NCBI GenBank assembly: GCA_943787485.1
Contig: CALSMP010000001.1
Span: 248,001 to 312,000 of the forward strand
Length of the DNA: 64,000 nucleotides
Source of the DNA: an uncultured Luminiphilus sp.
GTDB lineage: Bacteria > Pseudomonadota > Gammaproteobacteria > Pseudomonadales > Halieaceae
Direction of reading: 5' to 3'
The notes beneath the pieces were generated by a model. The model saw only the letters and a list, made by a program, of their open reading frames with translations. It made no database searches and was not told where the DNA came from. How positions within the stretch are numbered: the first letter of the stretch is position 1; each line of letters starts with the position of its first letter. Positions 50,306 through 59,314 of the stretch are shown here, in pieces. A program made the translations under genes and the position numbers.

Positions 50306-51515
50306 CTTAATCGGTGTTGTCGCGCTATTGGCTTTTGCCTGGTTGGTGTCTTCCAATCGGACAGCCATTAATTGGCGCACGGTTGGGTGGGCTTTTACCT
50401 TGCAGGCTGGCATCGGCGGTATCGCGTTATTTTCTGCTTGGGGACAATCGGCGTTGCAACTTCTATCGGAGCGCGTCGCATCGCTTTTGGAGTATAGCCA
50501 AGCAGGTATCGCTTTCATGTTTGGTCCTCTGGTCGCGAGCGAGAGTAATTTGGGATTTATTTTTGCCTTTAGCGTACTGCCCATAGTCATATTTTTTAGT
50601 GCACTGATTGCCGTGCTGTATCACCTGGGTGTGATGCAGTGGATTATTCGTATTATCGGCGGCGGTCTCAGACGCCTGCTCGGCACCAGTCATACCGAAT
50701 CCCTGTCAGCTGCGGCAAACGTGTTTGTGGGTCAGGCGGAAGCGCCTTTGGTGGCAAGGCCCTATCTACCGGGTATGACATCTTCCGAGCTTTTTGCGGT
50801 GATGGTCGGTGGAATGGCATCGATTGCCGGTTCAGTTATGGCAGGTTACGTGGCCCTCGGCGTGTCTTTGGAATTTCTCCTCGCCGCGTCTTTTATGGCG
50901 GCACCTGGGGGTCTGTTAATGGCAAAGATGCTGGAGCCGGAAACAAAAATTCCTGAGCAACCAAAACCCGGTGCCAAGCTTGAAGGTGAGCGTTACGTAA
51001 ATCTGGTGGATGCCGCCGCGTCGGGTGCCATGGACGGATTTAAGATGGCCGGTGCGATCGCCGCAATGCTGATGGCTTTTATCGGCCTCATCGCCATGCT
51101 CAACGGTTTGTTAGGTTGGGCGGGTGAGGTATTGGGTCAGCCGGGCGTAACCCTTGAAGCCTTGCTTGGCCTTTTGTTCAAGCCCCTGGCGTGGTTACTC
51201 GGGGTGCCCTGGAGCGAGGCGGAGCTGGCGGGGAGCTTGATCGGCCAGAAGTTGGTGCTCAATGAGTTTGTGGCCTATGTCGCCTATTCGGAAGTAGCGA
51301 ACGACTTTTCAGCCAATGCTTCTGCCATCGTTGTCTTTGCCTTGTGCGGATTTGCCAACCTCTCGTCGATTGCGATTTTACTCGGCGGGTTGGGAGCTAT
51401 TGCGCCTATGCGACGAGACGAGATTTCTCGTTTTGGGCCGCGGGCACTGCTTGCCGCGACCCTGTCGAATTTGATGAGCGCTTCTCTGGCGGGATTTTTT
51501 CTGTCCATCGGCTGA
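50298..51515 (+). CDS. nupC: Concentrative nucleoside transporter, NupC family
   Basis: The ORF track starts at 50253; the ATG at 50298 gives [20 protein letters not shown] and 405 residues. The CNT signature [20 protein letters not shown], the [19 protein letters not shown] segment and [12 protein letters not shown] are present, with about eight to ten hydrophobic helices. NupC imports nucleosides by proton or sodium symport. The secreted nuclease 600 bases away would produce nucleotides, so the two may serve one purpose. Confidence 0.92.
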   Translation: MNSLIGVVALLAFAWLVSSNRTAINWRTVGWAFTLQAGIGGIALFSAWGQSALQLLSERVASLLEYSQAGIAFMFGPLVASESNLGFIFAFSVLPIVIFFSALIAVLYHLGVMQWIIRIIGGGLRRLLGTSHTESLSAAANVFVGQAEAPLVARPYLPGMTSSELFAVMVGGMASIAGSVMAGYVALGVSLEFLLAASFMAAPGGLLMAKMLEPETKIPEQPKPGAKLEGERYVNLVDAAASGAMDGFKMAGAIAAMLMAFIGLIAMLNGLLGWAGEVLGQPGVTLEALLGLLFKPLAWLLGVPWSEAELAGSLIGQKLVLNEFVAYVAYSEVANDFSANASAIVVFALCGFANLSSIAILLGGLGAIAPMRRDEISRFGPRALLAATLSNLMSASLAGFFLSIG

Positions 51516-51555
51516 AGGTGTTGAGGGTGAAAATGGTCACAAGGACCGTCAAACA

Positions 51556-52389
51556 ATGAGTGAGTTGCCGTTGCTGTCTTGCAGTGACCCGGAATTCGGC
51601 GAGAAATTCGTGATGTCGCTGCAACAGTATGGTTTCGGTGCGTTGATCGATCACCCATTGGACATGCGGCGGGTACGGCGTATTTATCAGCATTGGGGCA
51701 CCTGGTTCGGCAGTGACAAAGATGCGTGCTTCGATGTCGATCCTAAAACACAGGATGGCTATGTTTCGCTGGATCTTGCTGAGCATGCCAAAGGGTATGA
51801 ACAGCAAGACTATAAAGAGTACTTTCAATACTATCCTTGGGGTCGCTGTCCCGACGCTTTGCGCACAGATTTGGCGGCGCATTACCACGATGCAGTGCAC
51901 TTTGGGTCCCGGTTGTTGATGTATATCCAAGACGCAATGCCCGAGCCGATCGCCGCGACCCTCGAACAACCGCTTCACGCCATGATTGCCAATAGTCAGC
52001 AATCTATGCTCAGAGTGTTGCATTACCCCCCGCTACCGGACAATGTGGCTGCGCCGCGTGCCGCACCCCATGAAGACATCAATTTTCTTACGCTGCTGCC
52101 TGCGGCGGATGGCCCCGGGCTTGAAATCAAAACCCGCGAAGGGGAATGGATCTGTGTTTCCAATGAGCCCAACCAGCTGTTGGTGAATATTGGTGACATG
52201 CTGCAGGAGGTTTCCGGCGGCTGGCTGCCATCGACAACCCATCAGGTAGTCTTGAGTGACAATCATCGGCGATCTGGAAGGATGTCATTGCCCCTGTTTC
52301 TGCACCCGCGCCCCGAGGTGCGCTTGTCGTCTCGCTATTCGGCCAGGGGCTATCTGCAAGAGCGCTTGGGCGAATTGGGTGTGCTGTGA
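51556..52389 (+). CDS. 2-oxoglutarate/Fe(II)-dependent oxygenase, isopenicillin N synthase-like
   Basis: The 277-residue protein has the iron ligands His and Asp in APHEDINFLTLLP and the distal His in STTHQVVLS. The 2-oxoglutarate-binding arginine lies in RRSGRMSLPLFLHP (RMS). The blocks PNQLLVNIGDMLQEVSGGWLPS are typical of the IPNS/plant dioxygenase superfamily. The substrate is unknown and no biosynthetic genes are near. It lies 40 bases after nupC. Confidence 0.86.
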   Translation: MSELPLLSCSDPEFGEKFVMSLQQYGFGALIDHPLDMRRVRRIYQHWGTWFGSDKDACFDVDPKTQDGYVSLDLAEHAKGYEQQDYKEYFQYYPWGRCPDALRTDLAAHYHDAVHFGSRLLMYIQDAMPEPIAATLEQPLHAMIANSQQSMLRVLHYPPLPDNVAAPRAAPHEDINFLTLLPAADGPGLEIKTREGEWICVSNEPNQLLVNIGDMLQEVSGGWLPSTTHQVVLSDNHRRSGRMSLPLFLHPRPEVRLSSRYSARGYLQERLGELGVL

Positions 52390-52459
52390 TCCTTTGTCGA
52401 TACGGGTTTATCGCCATAGCGCTGGTGTTGTCTGCTTTGGCGGTATCGGTAGAGTCGCC

Positions 52460-53371
52460 TTAGTCGCCGGTGGCTTTCTGGTGTTGTTGCCATCCCAGAC
52501 CGCCGAGAATAAATACCAACCCCACCAGCGTTGACGGCATGACGGGCTCATTGAGCAGCCACCAGATAAGCAGCAGGGAGAGGGGTGGCGCCAGAAAAAT
52601 CAAGGTCGAAATTCGCGCGGTGTTGTTGGTTAGGCGCATGGCTCGCAGCCACAATATAAAGCTTAGGCCCATTTCAAACAGGCCGATATAAATCGCGCCC
52701 AGCACACCGGTAAGACCCACGCTAGCGAGGTCGCCCCGCCAAAGAGCGATGAGTAAAAGGAGGGGTGCGGCGGCGGAGAAATTAAGAAACAGACTGACCA
52801 CCGGCGACAGTGAGATCTTGGTGTTGGCAATCCAGTAAAGTGCCCACAGCAGGGTGCTGCCAATGGCGAGCGCGACACCCACCGGGTTGGACAGTGTCAG
52901 GCTGGTGAAGTCGCCCCGGGTGGCAATGACCACGACCCCTAAATAACTGATGAGTGCAGCTATGGCATCGCGCCCTTTGAGCGGTTGTCGTAATAGTGGT
53001 ACCGCCAACAGCGGCAGCACGAGTGCCCACGTGTAGTTGAGCGCCATGGCTTCCTGCGCTAGCAGCGCGTCGTAGGCGGCAAAAAGTACGAGATAGTAAA
53101 GGCCGGGGTTGAGCAAGCCGAGGGTTAAGGCATGCACCAGTGATCTCCTCTGCATACCTCGAAGCTCCTGCCCAGCACCCGTGATACAGAGGACGCCGAG
53201 CAAAAAAAGCCAGGACACTGAACTGGCAAGGGCCACTAGAGCGAGGGGTGTTAGCGCAGCCAGCGAGATCTTGAAGGCCGTCGCTACCGTCGACCATAAC
53301 AACACCGCACCGAGGCCGTTGATCAGGGCAAGTCGGTGGGAAGAGTTTGCTGACAGTGAGAGCACAGACAC
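52460..53371 (-). CDS. EamA/DMT-family transporter
   Basis: A 303-residue membrane protein with ten hydrophobic segments in two EamA repeats (LINGLGAVLLWSTVATAFKIS near the start, AIGSTLLWALYWIANTKISL in the second). Members export small metabolites and amino acids. Its start faces the rhodanese gene end, both on the minus strand, with 23 bases between. Confidence 0.85.
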   Translation of the reverse strand: MSVLSLSANSSHRLALINGLGAVLLWSTVATAFKISLAALTPLALVALASSVSWLFLLGVLCITGAGQELRGMQRRSLVHALTLGLLNPGLYYLVLFAAYDALLAQEAMALNYTWALVLPLLAVPLLRQPLKGRDAIAALISYLGVVVIATRGDFTSLTLSNPVGVALAIGSTLLWALYWIANTKISLSPVVSLFLNFSAAAPLLLLIALWRGDLASVGLTGVLGAIYIGLFEMGLSFILWLRAMRLTNNTARISTLIFLAPPLSLLLIWWLLNEPVMPSTLVGLVFILGGLGWQQHQKATGD

Positions 53372-53394
53372 ACTAGTGAAGGAATTAACGGCGG

Positions 53395-53745
53395 TTAGCC
53401 GGGTGAGTTACCGATTAAGTCGCGGTAACCGCCTCCATTGATAATATGGGTATAGCCCTCGGCCTGCAGCGTACTCGCCGCCATGCCAGATCGGTTGCCG
53501 CTGCGACAATAAAGCACGATGGTGTCATCGTTGGAAAGGTTGAGTGCGGATACACCCTCCAGGATTTTCTGGTGTGGTATGTGAATAGCGCCCGGTAGCA
53601 TGCCATCTTTGACTTCTTCGTCTGTGCGCACATCGATCACGACCGCGCCCTGCTCAATAGCGGCAAGCGCTGCCGGTGTGTCGACATTGCTCTGACTACA
53701 GGCCAGTAACACGACTCCCAGTATCAGCAGTAACAGTGTTCGCAT
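53395..53745 (-). CDS. Rhodanese-domain lipoprotein
   Basis: The ORF track starts at 53802; the ATG at 53745 follows GGAGGG and opens a lipoprotein signal (MRTLLLLILGVVLLACSQ, lipobox LLAC). The 116-residue product has one rhodanese domain with VIDVRTDEEVKDGMLPGAIHIPH and the active-site loop YCRSGNRSGM with its cysteine. Such proteins move sulfane sulfur; the donor is unknown. It is followed by the EamA gene on the same strand. Confidence 0.86.
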   Translation of the reverse strand: MRTLLLLILGVVLLACSQSNVDTPAALAAIEQGAVVIDVRTDEEVKDGMLPGAIHIPHQKILEGVSALNLSNDDTIVLYCRSGNRSGMAASTLQAEGYTHIINGGGYRDLIGNSPG

Positions 53746-53898
53746 GATGATGCCCTCCGGGCGCAGGATCCAATTAGTGTAGAGTTGACGATTATGACCC
53801 ATTAAGATGCTCCCCGCGGAGCCTTTCTGTCGCGCAATGTGCTTTTAACAGGCAGCTGGGCGACTCGCACCGAGGGACTCACAACCAGAGGTAAGTGC

Positions 53899-55221
53899 AT
53901 GCGATTAAGTCTGTTCATGGTGTTACTGCTCACAGTGGTGGAGGCCGGAGCGTGGTCGAATCACGCCATGCTGCTCTGGCCAGTCATGAAAAATACCCAA
54001 GCCCTGACCGAGAACCGCCTTGTCGTCGAATCTCTCGAGGCTCTTATCCGTGCCGAGGGTGCCGCAATCGCCAATACCCTTGATGAAGTAGAAAAGTGGT
54101 CTGTCGCGAATTTGGATGCCTATCCGCCCACCCCTCCCGAGCTCCGGTTTGACCCTGCAACCCCCGAGAAGGCTTTGCATGATTTTCTAGCGGCGATTCG
54201 CGTTAACCCAGATCTGAACTACGGCCTGTTTCGGCAAGGGACAGTAGACGATGTCGCGAATGGGCAGGCGGCGCTGAATTGGACTGACGTCAGCTTTCTC
54301 AGCATGCATAGCTCCACCCGTGAACTCGTTTATTACCAACTCAAACCAGGTGACTTGATAAGCCCGGCCCATGTGATGATATCGGCGAATGACGAGCCCG
54401 ATCACGGGATGGATATCGGGTTGTACACCGACAACGGGACGTCGTTCGGCGCGGCTTATGGTTTTGGATCTCAGCCCTTTGGCAATCCCAATCTGGACTA
54501 CAGCTCACAGGCCCCCTTTCACATGGGCTTTTATCATCTCGACTGGCTTACCGCCCAGGTTGAGCCCGACCTGCTGCGCACTTTGCCCGCCTGGCGAATT
54601 CGCCTGTATGAATCACTGGCAGCACTTGCCTTTAGAACCGGACACGACTACTGGGGGTGGCGCTTCATGGGTTGGGCGCTGCACTATATCGGCGACCTGA
54701 CCCAGCCGTATCATACCGATCCTTTGCCGGGCGTGGATTTGTTGTCCTCACTTTGGTTGGTGGTGCAGGGTAAGACCGCCGATGCCATTCAGCTCGTGTC
54801 CAACCGGCATGGAGTCTTGGAGTCTTACCAGTTTCAGCGCATACGCGAGGCACAACTGGCGCAAGCTTGGCGCGGACCACTGCTGTCATCGCTGTCTTTT
54901 CAGGACACGGCCTGTGTGCATTCTGGGCCGGATATCATTGCTTTAACCGGAGACTCAAAAGCCCTTGGCGAGCATCTTGATCGCACACTTGAACAGCAGT
55001 CGCCGCCTCGCTTTGTCGCCGATCCCTCATTTGAGTGGACGGGCTCGGGCTATGAGGCCGAGGTTGATCGACTTGTCGGTATTTTTGGCGGTCAGTCTGC
55101 GATCGCGACCCTCGATGATGAGCTACTGATCCACCTCAATCGTTTTTCACACTACGCCAGCGGATGGATTAACCAAAGCGTGGCTTTTGAGTCAGGCCAG
55201 TCGACCGGATGTTCGCGTTAA
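53899..55221 (+). CDS. Secreted phospholipase C/P1-nuclease-fold protein
   Basis: The ORF track starts at 53839; the ATG at 53899 gives MRLSLFMVLLLTVVEAGA with cleavage before WSNHAMLLW. An N-terminal Trp after the signal, plus HxxxDxxxxxH in HYIGDLTQPYHTD and HxxxE in RHGVLESYQF, is the zinc-ligand pattern of bacterial zinc-dependent phospholipase C, whereas the nuclease nearby has HxxxD. FHMGFYHLDW and AHVMISANDEPDHGMD may hold other ligands. At 440 residues it is longer than known phospholipases C, with extra N-terminal and C-terminal parts. The substrate is inferred, not proven. Confidence 0.75.
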   Translation: MRLSLFMVLLLTVVEAGAWSNHAMLLWPVMKNTQALTENRLVVESLEALIRAEGAAIANTLDEVEKWSVANLDAYPPTPPELRFDPATPEKALHDFLAAIRVNPDLNYGLFRQGTVDDVANGQAALNWTDVSFLSMHSSTRELVYYQLKPGDLISPAHVMISANDEPDHGMDIGLYTDNGTSFGAAYGFGSQPFGNPNLDYSSQAPFHMGFYHLDWLTAQVEPDLLRTLPAWRIRLYESLAALAFRTGHDYWGWRFMGWALHYIGDLTQPYHTDPLPGVDLLSSLWLVVQGKTADAIQLVSNRHGVLESYQFQRIREAQLAQAWRGPLLSSLSFQDTACVHSGPDIIALTGDSKALGEHLDRTLEQQSPPRFVADPSFEWTGSGYEAEVDRLVGIFGGQSAIATLDDELLIHLNRFSHYASGWINQSVAFESGQSTGCSR

Positions 55222-55286
55222 TCGATATCCTCATTGACGGTACGACAGGCGCTCTTCACCGAGCCCAATAACGGAGCGAGATAACC

Positions 55287-55838
55287 ATGATCATAGCCAG
55301 AGTCAGCCGGTCGTTTATCTGGGGGGTCATGCTGTGGTGTGGTGTCGCCACTGCCTTGGCCGAGCCGCAAACAGGGCCGGTCGTTCCCTCTTTTGGTCCG
55401 GTGCTCCCCCCGCCAGAAGGTGCCTATAGTCTTGATGCCGACACCCATTACAAAGTGTCCATCGATGTGGGTGAGACCGCAGAGTTTCCCGGGGATCAAA
55501 GTCGCAAGCTGACCTCGGTAGCGCGCTTTCTGAATATGCATGCCCAGCAGGGAATGTCGGCCCAGAATATTGAATTTGCGGTCATTGTTCACGGTATGGC
55601 AGCTAACGACTTGCTGACCGATGACGCGTATGAAAAACGCTTTAACAGCCCGAACCCGAACACGGCGCTACTCGATGAGTTGAATCGTGCTGGCGTCATC
55701 GTCTATCTATGTTCACAGACGGCGGCTTTCCGCCAAATGGCGCCTGAGGAATTTCGAGAAGATGTCGTGATGGCGCTGTCTGCGATGTCCGCTCATGTCA
55801 GACTGCAGCAGGAGGGCTTTACGCTCATCCCATTTTAA
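55287..55838 (+). CDS. Exported DsrE-like protein
   Basis: The 183-residue protein has a signal peptide (to about ALAEP) and then YKVSIDVGETAEFPGDQ, LTSVARFLNMHAQQGMSAQNIEFAVIVHG and GVIVYLCSQTAAFRQ, the DsrE/DsrF-type fold. The cysteine in YLCSQ is where this family carries its sulfur-binding residue. Its function is unknown; a role in periplasmic sulfur relay is possible given the rhodanese lipoprotein 1.5 kb away. Confidence 0.8.
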   Translation: MIIARVSRSFIWGVMLWCGVATALAEPQTGPVVPSFGPVLPPPEGAYSLDADTHYKVSIDVGETAEFPGDQSRKLTSVARFLNMHAQQGMSAQNIEFAVIVHGMAANDLLTDDAYEKRFNSPNPNTALLDELNRAGVIVYLCSQTAAFRQMAPEEFREDVVMALSAMSAHVRLQQEGFTLIPF

Positions 55839-55869
55839 CGACGGTTGAATCCATTCCAAGGGCTATGCC

Positions 55870-56535
55870 ATGACAACCCCAAAATACGCTTACGCTACTT
55901 TACTTACCTGGTTTTTAGCGCTGGGCGGGTGCTTCGATATCAACCAGACTTTCGAGCTGACTGACGAGGGACAAGCCACTTTTCGCTTTCTGCTGGCTTT
56001 TGATGCCGAGTTTTTGGCTCTGGCTGAATCCGAAGACATGGATATGGCCTCGGTGTGTCAGACCGAGGATTTTCTGACCGTGTTACCGGAGGGGTTGGCC
56101 CGTGAGCAGACCTATGAGCGCGTCGACGATACCTTAATTTGTGGTTACAGCGTGTTTGGACCGATTGAGAAATTTGAGGATTTGTCGGCGGAGCTCGTGC
56201 GGGAGACGGGTGATGCCGATGTGCTGACTCTCTCGTTACTCGATGACAATCGGGTAGAAATCAGCAGCGTCTATCGCTTTGACGAAGAGGATCTCGAGGG
56301 TTCGGAAGAAGGCGGTTTGGGTCAGGCCATTAAACAAATGATTGCCAGCAATTTTGCCGGACACGTTATCACGTGGTCGTTTCGTGCACCGCGGATCGTT
56401 GAGACCAACGGCGAGCTCTCTGCCAATGGCCAAACAGTGACTTGGGTAATCCCTTTTGGGGAAGCCATCGTCTCTGGAGGGGAATACCGCTTTCATGTGA
56501 TTGCCGACTACAGCACACAAACGACGCTTTTTTGA
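55870..56535 (+). CDS. LppM-like lipoprotein
   Basis: The 221-residue protein starts MTTPKYAYATLLTWFLALGG with a lipobox LGGC, so it is a lipoprotein. The first mature segment FDINQTFELTDEGQATFRFLLAFD and the ending NGQTVTWVIPFGEAIVSGGEYRFHVIAD recall the LppM domain (DUF3153), a beta-rich fold. No catalytic motif is seen. I am fairly sure of the lipoprotein call and less so of the family. Confidence 0.65.
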   Translation: MTTPKYAYATLLTWFLALGGCFDINQTFELTDEGQATFRFLLAFDAEFLALAESEDMDMASVCQTEDFLTVLPEGLAREQTYERVDDTLICGYSVFGPIEKFEDLSAELVRETGDADVLTLSLLDDNRVEISSVYRFDEEDLEGSEEGGLGQAIKQMIASNFAGHVITWSFRAPRIVETNGELSANGQTVTWVIPFGEAIVSGGEYRFHVIADYSTQTTLF

Positions 56536-56559
56536 GGTGAGTGCAGTGAGAGTGATAGC

Positions 56560-56982
56560 TTGAGCGACGAAGCGATATTTCGATTGGACCACCGACTTGC
56601 GTCGGACACTACCACGGTAGGTGTTTTGGTGCTGAGCCGCGTGTTGCTCATGAACGACAGTCGTTATCCATGGATAATACTGGTGCCCCAGCGTGCCGGG
56701 TTGGTGGAGTGGTCAGACCTTGGGGTGGCCGATCGGCATCTGTTGTTGGATGAAGCAGTGGTGGTTGGCGAGGTGATTAGCCGCCTGTGGGAAGTGGATA
56801 AAATTAATACCGCCAGCTTGGGTAACATGGTAGCTCAGCTTCATGTGCATATTATTGGTCGCCGCCACGGTGATCCGGCCTGGCCGGGTCCAGTCTGGGG
56901 CCGCGGTGAGGCGCTCCCCTACGAGCCTGTCGCACAGTCCAGTTTGGTGGCGACGCTGCGCAAAGAGCTTGGGTGTTTATGA
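56560..56982 (+). CDS. HIT-domain hydrolase
   Basis: The 140-residue protein starts at TTG ([20 protein letters not shown]). It has the HIT motif [10 protein letters not shown] (HxHxxxR) with SLGNMVAQL before it, and [14 protein letters not shown], the usual nucleotide-site strand. HIT proteins hydrolyse nucleotide phosphoramidates or dinucleotides. Its stop overlaps the dtd start (ATGA), so both are in one operon. Confidence 0.88.
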   Translation: MSDEAIFRLDHRLASDTTTVGVLVLSRVLLMNDSRYPWIILVPQRAGLVEWSDLGVADRHLLLDEAVVVGEVISRLWEVDKINTASLGNMVAQLHVHIIGRRHGDPAWPGPVWGRGEALPYEPVAQSSLVATLRKELGCL

Positions 56983-57416
56983 AAGCCCTTATCCAACGGG
57001 TGAGTTCGGCGTCGGTGTCAGTTGCTGGCGATGTTATCGGGGCCGTTGATCAGGGTTTGCTCGTGTTTGTAGGGATCGAGAAGCGCGATACCGTAGCGCA
57101 GGCCGAGCGCATGGCGGCGCGGTTATTGAGCTATCGTGTGTTTTCGGACGACGCCGATAAGATGAATCTCTCGGTGAGCGATGTAGGGGGTGGCCTGCTG
57201 CTCATCTCGCAATTCACTCTCGCTGCCGACACCAACACAGGAAAGCGAGCGAGTTTCTCCTCTGCCGCCCCGCCCGGGGAGGCCGAAGCCTTATTTAATC
57301 GCGTGGTGGACCAGATCAGGCAGCAGCACGCGCCCGTGGCCACCGGCAAATTTGGCGCCGATATGCAGGTGAGCTTGGTTAACGACGGTCCGGTGACTTT
57401 TTTGTTGACCGTGTAA
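56979..57416 (+). CDS. dtd: D-aminoacyl-tRNA deacylase
   Basis: Dtd removes D-amino acids from tRNA. The ORF track starts at 56973; the ATG at 56979 fits the family ([20 protein letters not shown]) and overlaps the HIT stop. The 145-residue product has [21 protein letters not shown] with the SQFT motif and [11 protein letters not shown] with the NxGP cross-subunit motif. Both active-site elements are intact. Confidence 0.96.
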   Translation: MKALIQRVSSASVSVAGDVIGAVDQGLLVFVGIEKRDTVAQAERMAARLLSYRVFSDDADKMNLSVSDVGGGLLLISQFTLAADTNTGKRASFSSAAPPGEAEALFNRVVDQIRQQHAPVATGKFGADMQVSLVNDGPVTFLLTV

Positions 57417-57445
57417 ACTCCCCAATCCATGCAAGAGGCACCCCT

Positions 57446-58150
57446 ATGGCCCAGGGTTCAGTTAACCCGAGTCAGGTAAATACTGGTCCGGTAAAAAAAG
57501 CGATCCTGGATACGCTTACCCTATTTTTACCGGCTATCCCGTTTGCGTTGGTATTTGGACTGGTAGTGGTTGAGTCGGGCCTTCCTGCGCTCCTGGGTTG
57601 GAGTACTTCGCCACTGATGTTCAGCGGTGCTGCACAAATTACATTGGTAACCTTGCTCGGCGAGGGTGCCTCCCTTGCCGCCGCGGCGACGGCGGCGCTG
57701 ATTGTGGGGGCGCGTCATCTGTTTTACTCCATTACGCTGGCGCCTCGGTTTCAAGGCCAACCCGCTTGGTTTCGCTGGCTAGGGCCCTACCTGTTGATTG
57801 ATCAGCTCTTCGCGCTGACGGTCACCATGGAAAATCGCGACCCTGATTATTTTCGACGCTACTACCTGGCTTCGGGTTTTAGCTTTTGGACCTTGTGGAT
57901 GAGCTTCACCGCGCTGGGGTTGTTTATTGGCCCTGCTATTCCTGAAAGCTGGGGTCTCGCTTTCGCAACACCAGTTCTGTTTTTGGGCCTGTTGGCGCTC
58001 TCGGTCGATCGCTGGGAGAAAGTGGTGGTTGCCGTGGTGGCCATGTTGATCACCTTTGCGCTTGCGGATATGCCCAATCGGTCGGGTATGTTGGTGGCGG
58101 CGTTTCTGGGTATTCTGCTGGGATTAATGCTCGAGCGGTTTCGACGATGA
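57446..58150 (+). CDS. azlC: AzlC-family branched-chain amino acid exporter subunit
   Basis: The 234-residue membrane protein has about six hydrophobic segments and the AzlC block MFSGAAQITLVTLLGEGASLAAAATAALIVGARHLFYS. AzlC with AzlD exports branched-chain amino acids. It overlaps azlD by 4 bases (ATGA). Confidence 0.9.
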   Translation: MAQGSVNPSQVNTGPVKKAILDTLTLFLPAIPFALVFGLVVVESGLPALLGWSTSPLMFSGAAQITLVTLLGEGASLAAAATAALIVGARHLFYSITLAPRFQGQPAWFRWLGPYLLIDQLFALTVTMENRDPDYFRRYYLASGFSFWTLWMSFTALGLFIGPAIPESWGLAFATPVLFLGLLALSVDRWEKVVVAVVAMLITFALADMPNRSGMLVAAFLGILLGLMLERFRR

Positions 58151-58458
58151 CGGTGTTGTTAACAATCGCGGTGGTTGGCTTTCTTGGGTATTGCATGCGC
58201 GCCGTGTTTATTGTGTCGCTGGCCAAGCACGCCTTCCCGCCCTTGGCTCTGCGTGTGCTGGAATATGTTGCGCCCGCGGTGATGGGGGCTTTGGTGATGA
58301 CTATGCTCACCGGGGCAGAGGGCACTTTGGTCATTGGCGTGCCGGAGGTAGCGGGTTTGGTGGTGGCCGCAGGGGTGGTCGTTCGCACCCGCAATGTTGG
58401 TATCGGCTTGATCTCCGCGATGGCGGTGTTCTGGATCCTGGGAAGCGTGATCAGCTGA
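58147..58458 (+). CDS. azlD: AzlD-family branched-chain amino acid exporter subunit
   Basis: A 103-residue membrane protein with four hydrophobic segments, typical of AzlD, the partner of AzlC. It contains LRVLEYVAPAVMGALVMTML and AGVVVRTRNVGIGLISAM. Its ATG overlaps the azlC stop. A 118-base gap follows before the OmpA-like gene. Confidence 0.88.
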   Translation: MTVLLTIAVVGFLGYCMRAVFIVSLAKHAFPPLALRVLEYVAPAVMGALVMTMLTGAEGTLVIGVPEVAGLVVAAGVVVRTRNVGIGLISAMAVFWILGSVIS

Positions 58459-58576
58459 CACAATTCAGCAGAATTCTTATCGACGTCGGCATATTGCATC
58501 ATCCCGGCGCCCAGCTTTCTTCTGTGCAATAGGCCTATCGGCACCCCTGTGGTGTCAGGACTTACAGGAGAACACC

Positions 58577-59314
58577 ATGAGACCCTTTTTATCGACTAAT
58601 CGCTTTTTAACCACTGCCGCACTCGTCGGGGCTATTGCCGCAGCCACTGTGCTGCCCGTCAGCGCGATGGAGACGCAGACTAAGCAGGAACTCACCGCTT
58701 TGAGTACGGTAGCGGTTGCCACCGTGGCGGCTGGTCCTGTTGGTCTGGTGGCCGGAATATTGGGTGGCAGTTGGTTGATCGGCCAGATAGAAGACGCCGA
58801 TCAGTACGCCGCGACGGCGGCAGCGCTTGAGGATGTGGAGGTGGCGTTGGCCGCTCGGGAAGCGGAGCTCAAGGTCCTCGAACAGGAACTCACGGGAGCG
58901 CGGGAATCGCAACAGCGTTTTGCCCGGATGGCGCTGGATCAATTACAACTCGAAATGCTGTTCAAAACCGGGGACAGCTCCCTGACTCCCGGCGGCATCG
59001 ATCGGCTTGGCCTGTTGGCCGCCTTTCTGGAGAAAAATCTCGACCTAGATATCGTCATTGCCGGGTTCTCCGATCCCCGAGGTAACAGTGCTGCGAATCT
59101 GGCGCTGTCCAAAGCGCGGGCACAGCGGGTGGCGGATCAGCTGATGTCCCGTGGCATTAAGGCGGATCGGCTTCAAGTGGAAGCCTACGGCGAAACGCAA
59201 TCGACGGCGCAGGAGGGTGATCAGGATGCTTATGCGTTTGAGCGTCGGGTTCAGATCGCGCTGCAGCGGCGCGATGGTCGACAGCTTGCCCGGGTATCGA
59301 TTAGCGACGACTGA
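58577..59314 (+). CDS. OmpA-domain envelope protein
   Basis: The 245-residue protein has a signal peptide (to about PVSAM), a Gly-rich hydrophobic segment (VATVAAGPVGLVAGILGGSWLIGQI), a coiled-coil-like stretch (LEDVEVALAAREAELKVLEQEL) and a C-terminal OmpA peptidoglycan-binding domain (LDIVIAGFSDPRGNSAANLALSKARAQRV). The layout recalls PdsO, the OmpA-like protein of proteobacterial dedicated sortase systems, but no sortase or its regulators are seen nearby. ACAGGAGAA precedes the ATG. It overlaps the convergent DUF938 gene by 14 bases. Confidence 0.85.
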   Translation: MRPFLSTNRFLTTAALVGAIAAATVLPVSAMETQTKQELTALSTVAVATVAAGPVGLVAGILGGSWLIGQIEDADQYAATAAALEDVEVALAAREAELKVLEQELTGARESQQRFARMALDQLQLEMLFKTGDSSLTPGGIDRLGLLAAFLEKNLDLDIVIAGFSDPRGNSAANLALSKARAQRVADQLMSRGIKADRLQVEAYGETQSTAQEGDQDAYAFERRVQIALQRRDGRQLARVSISDD

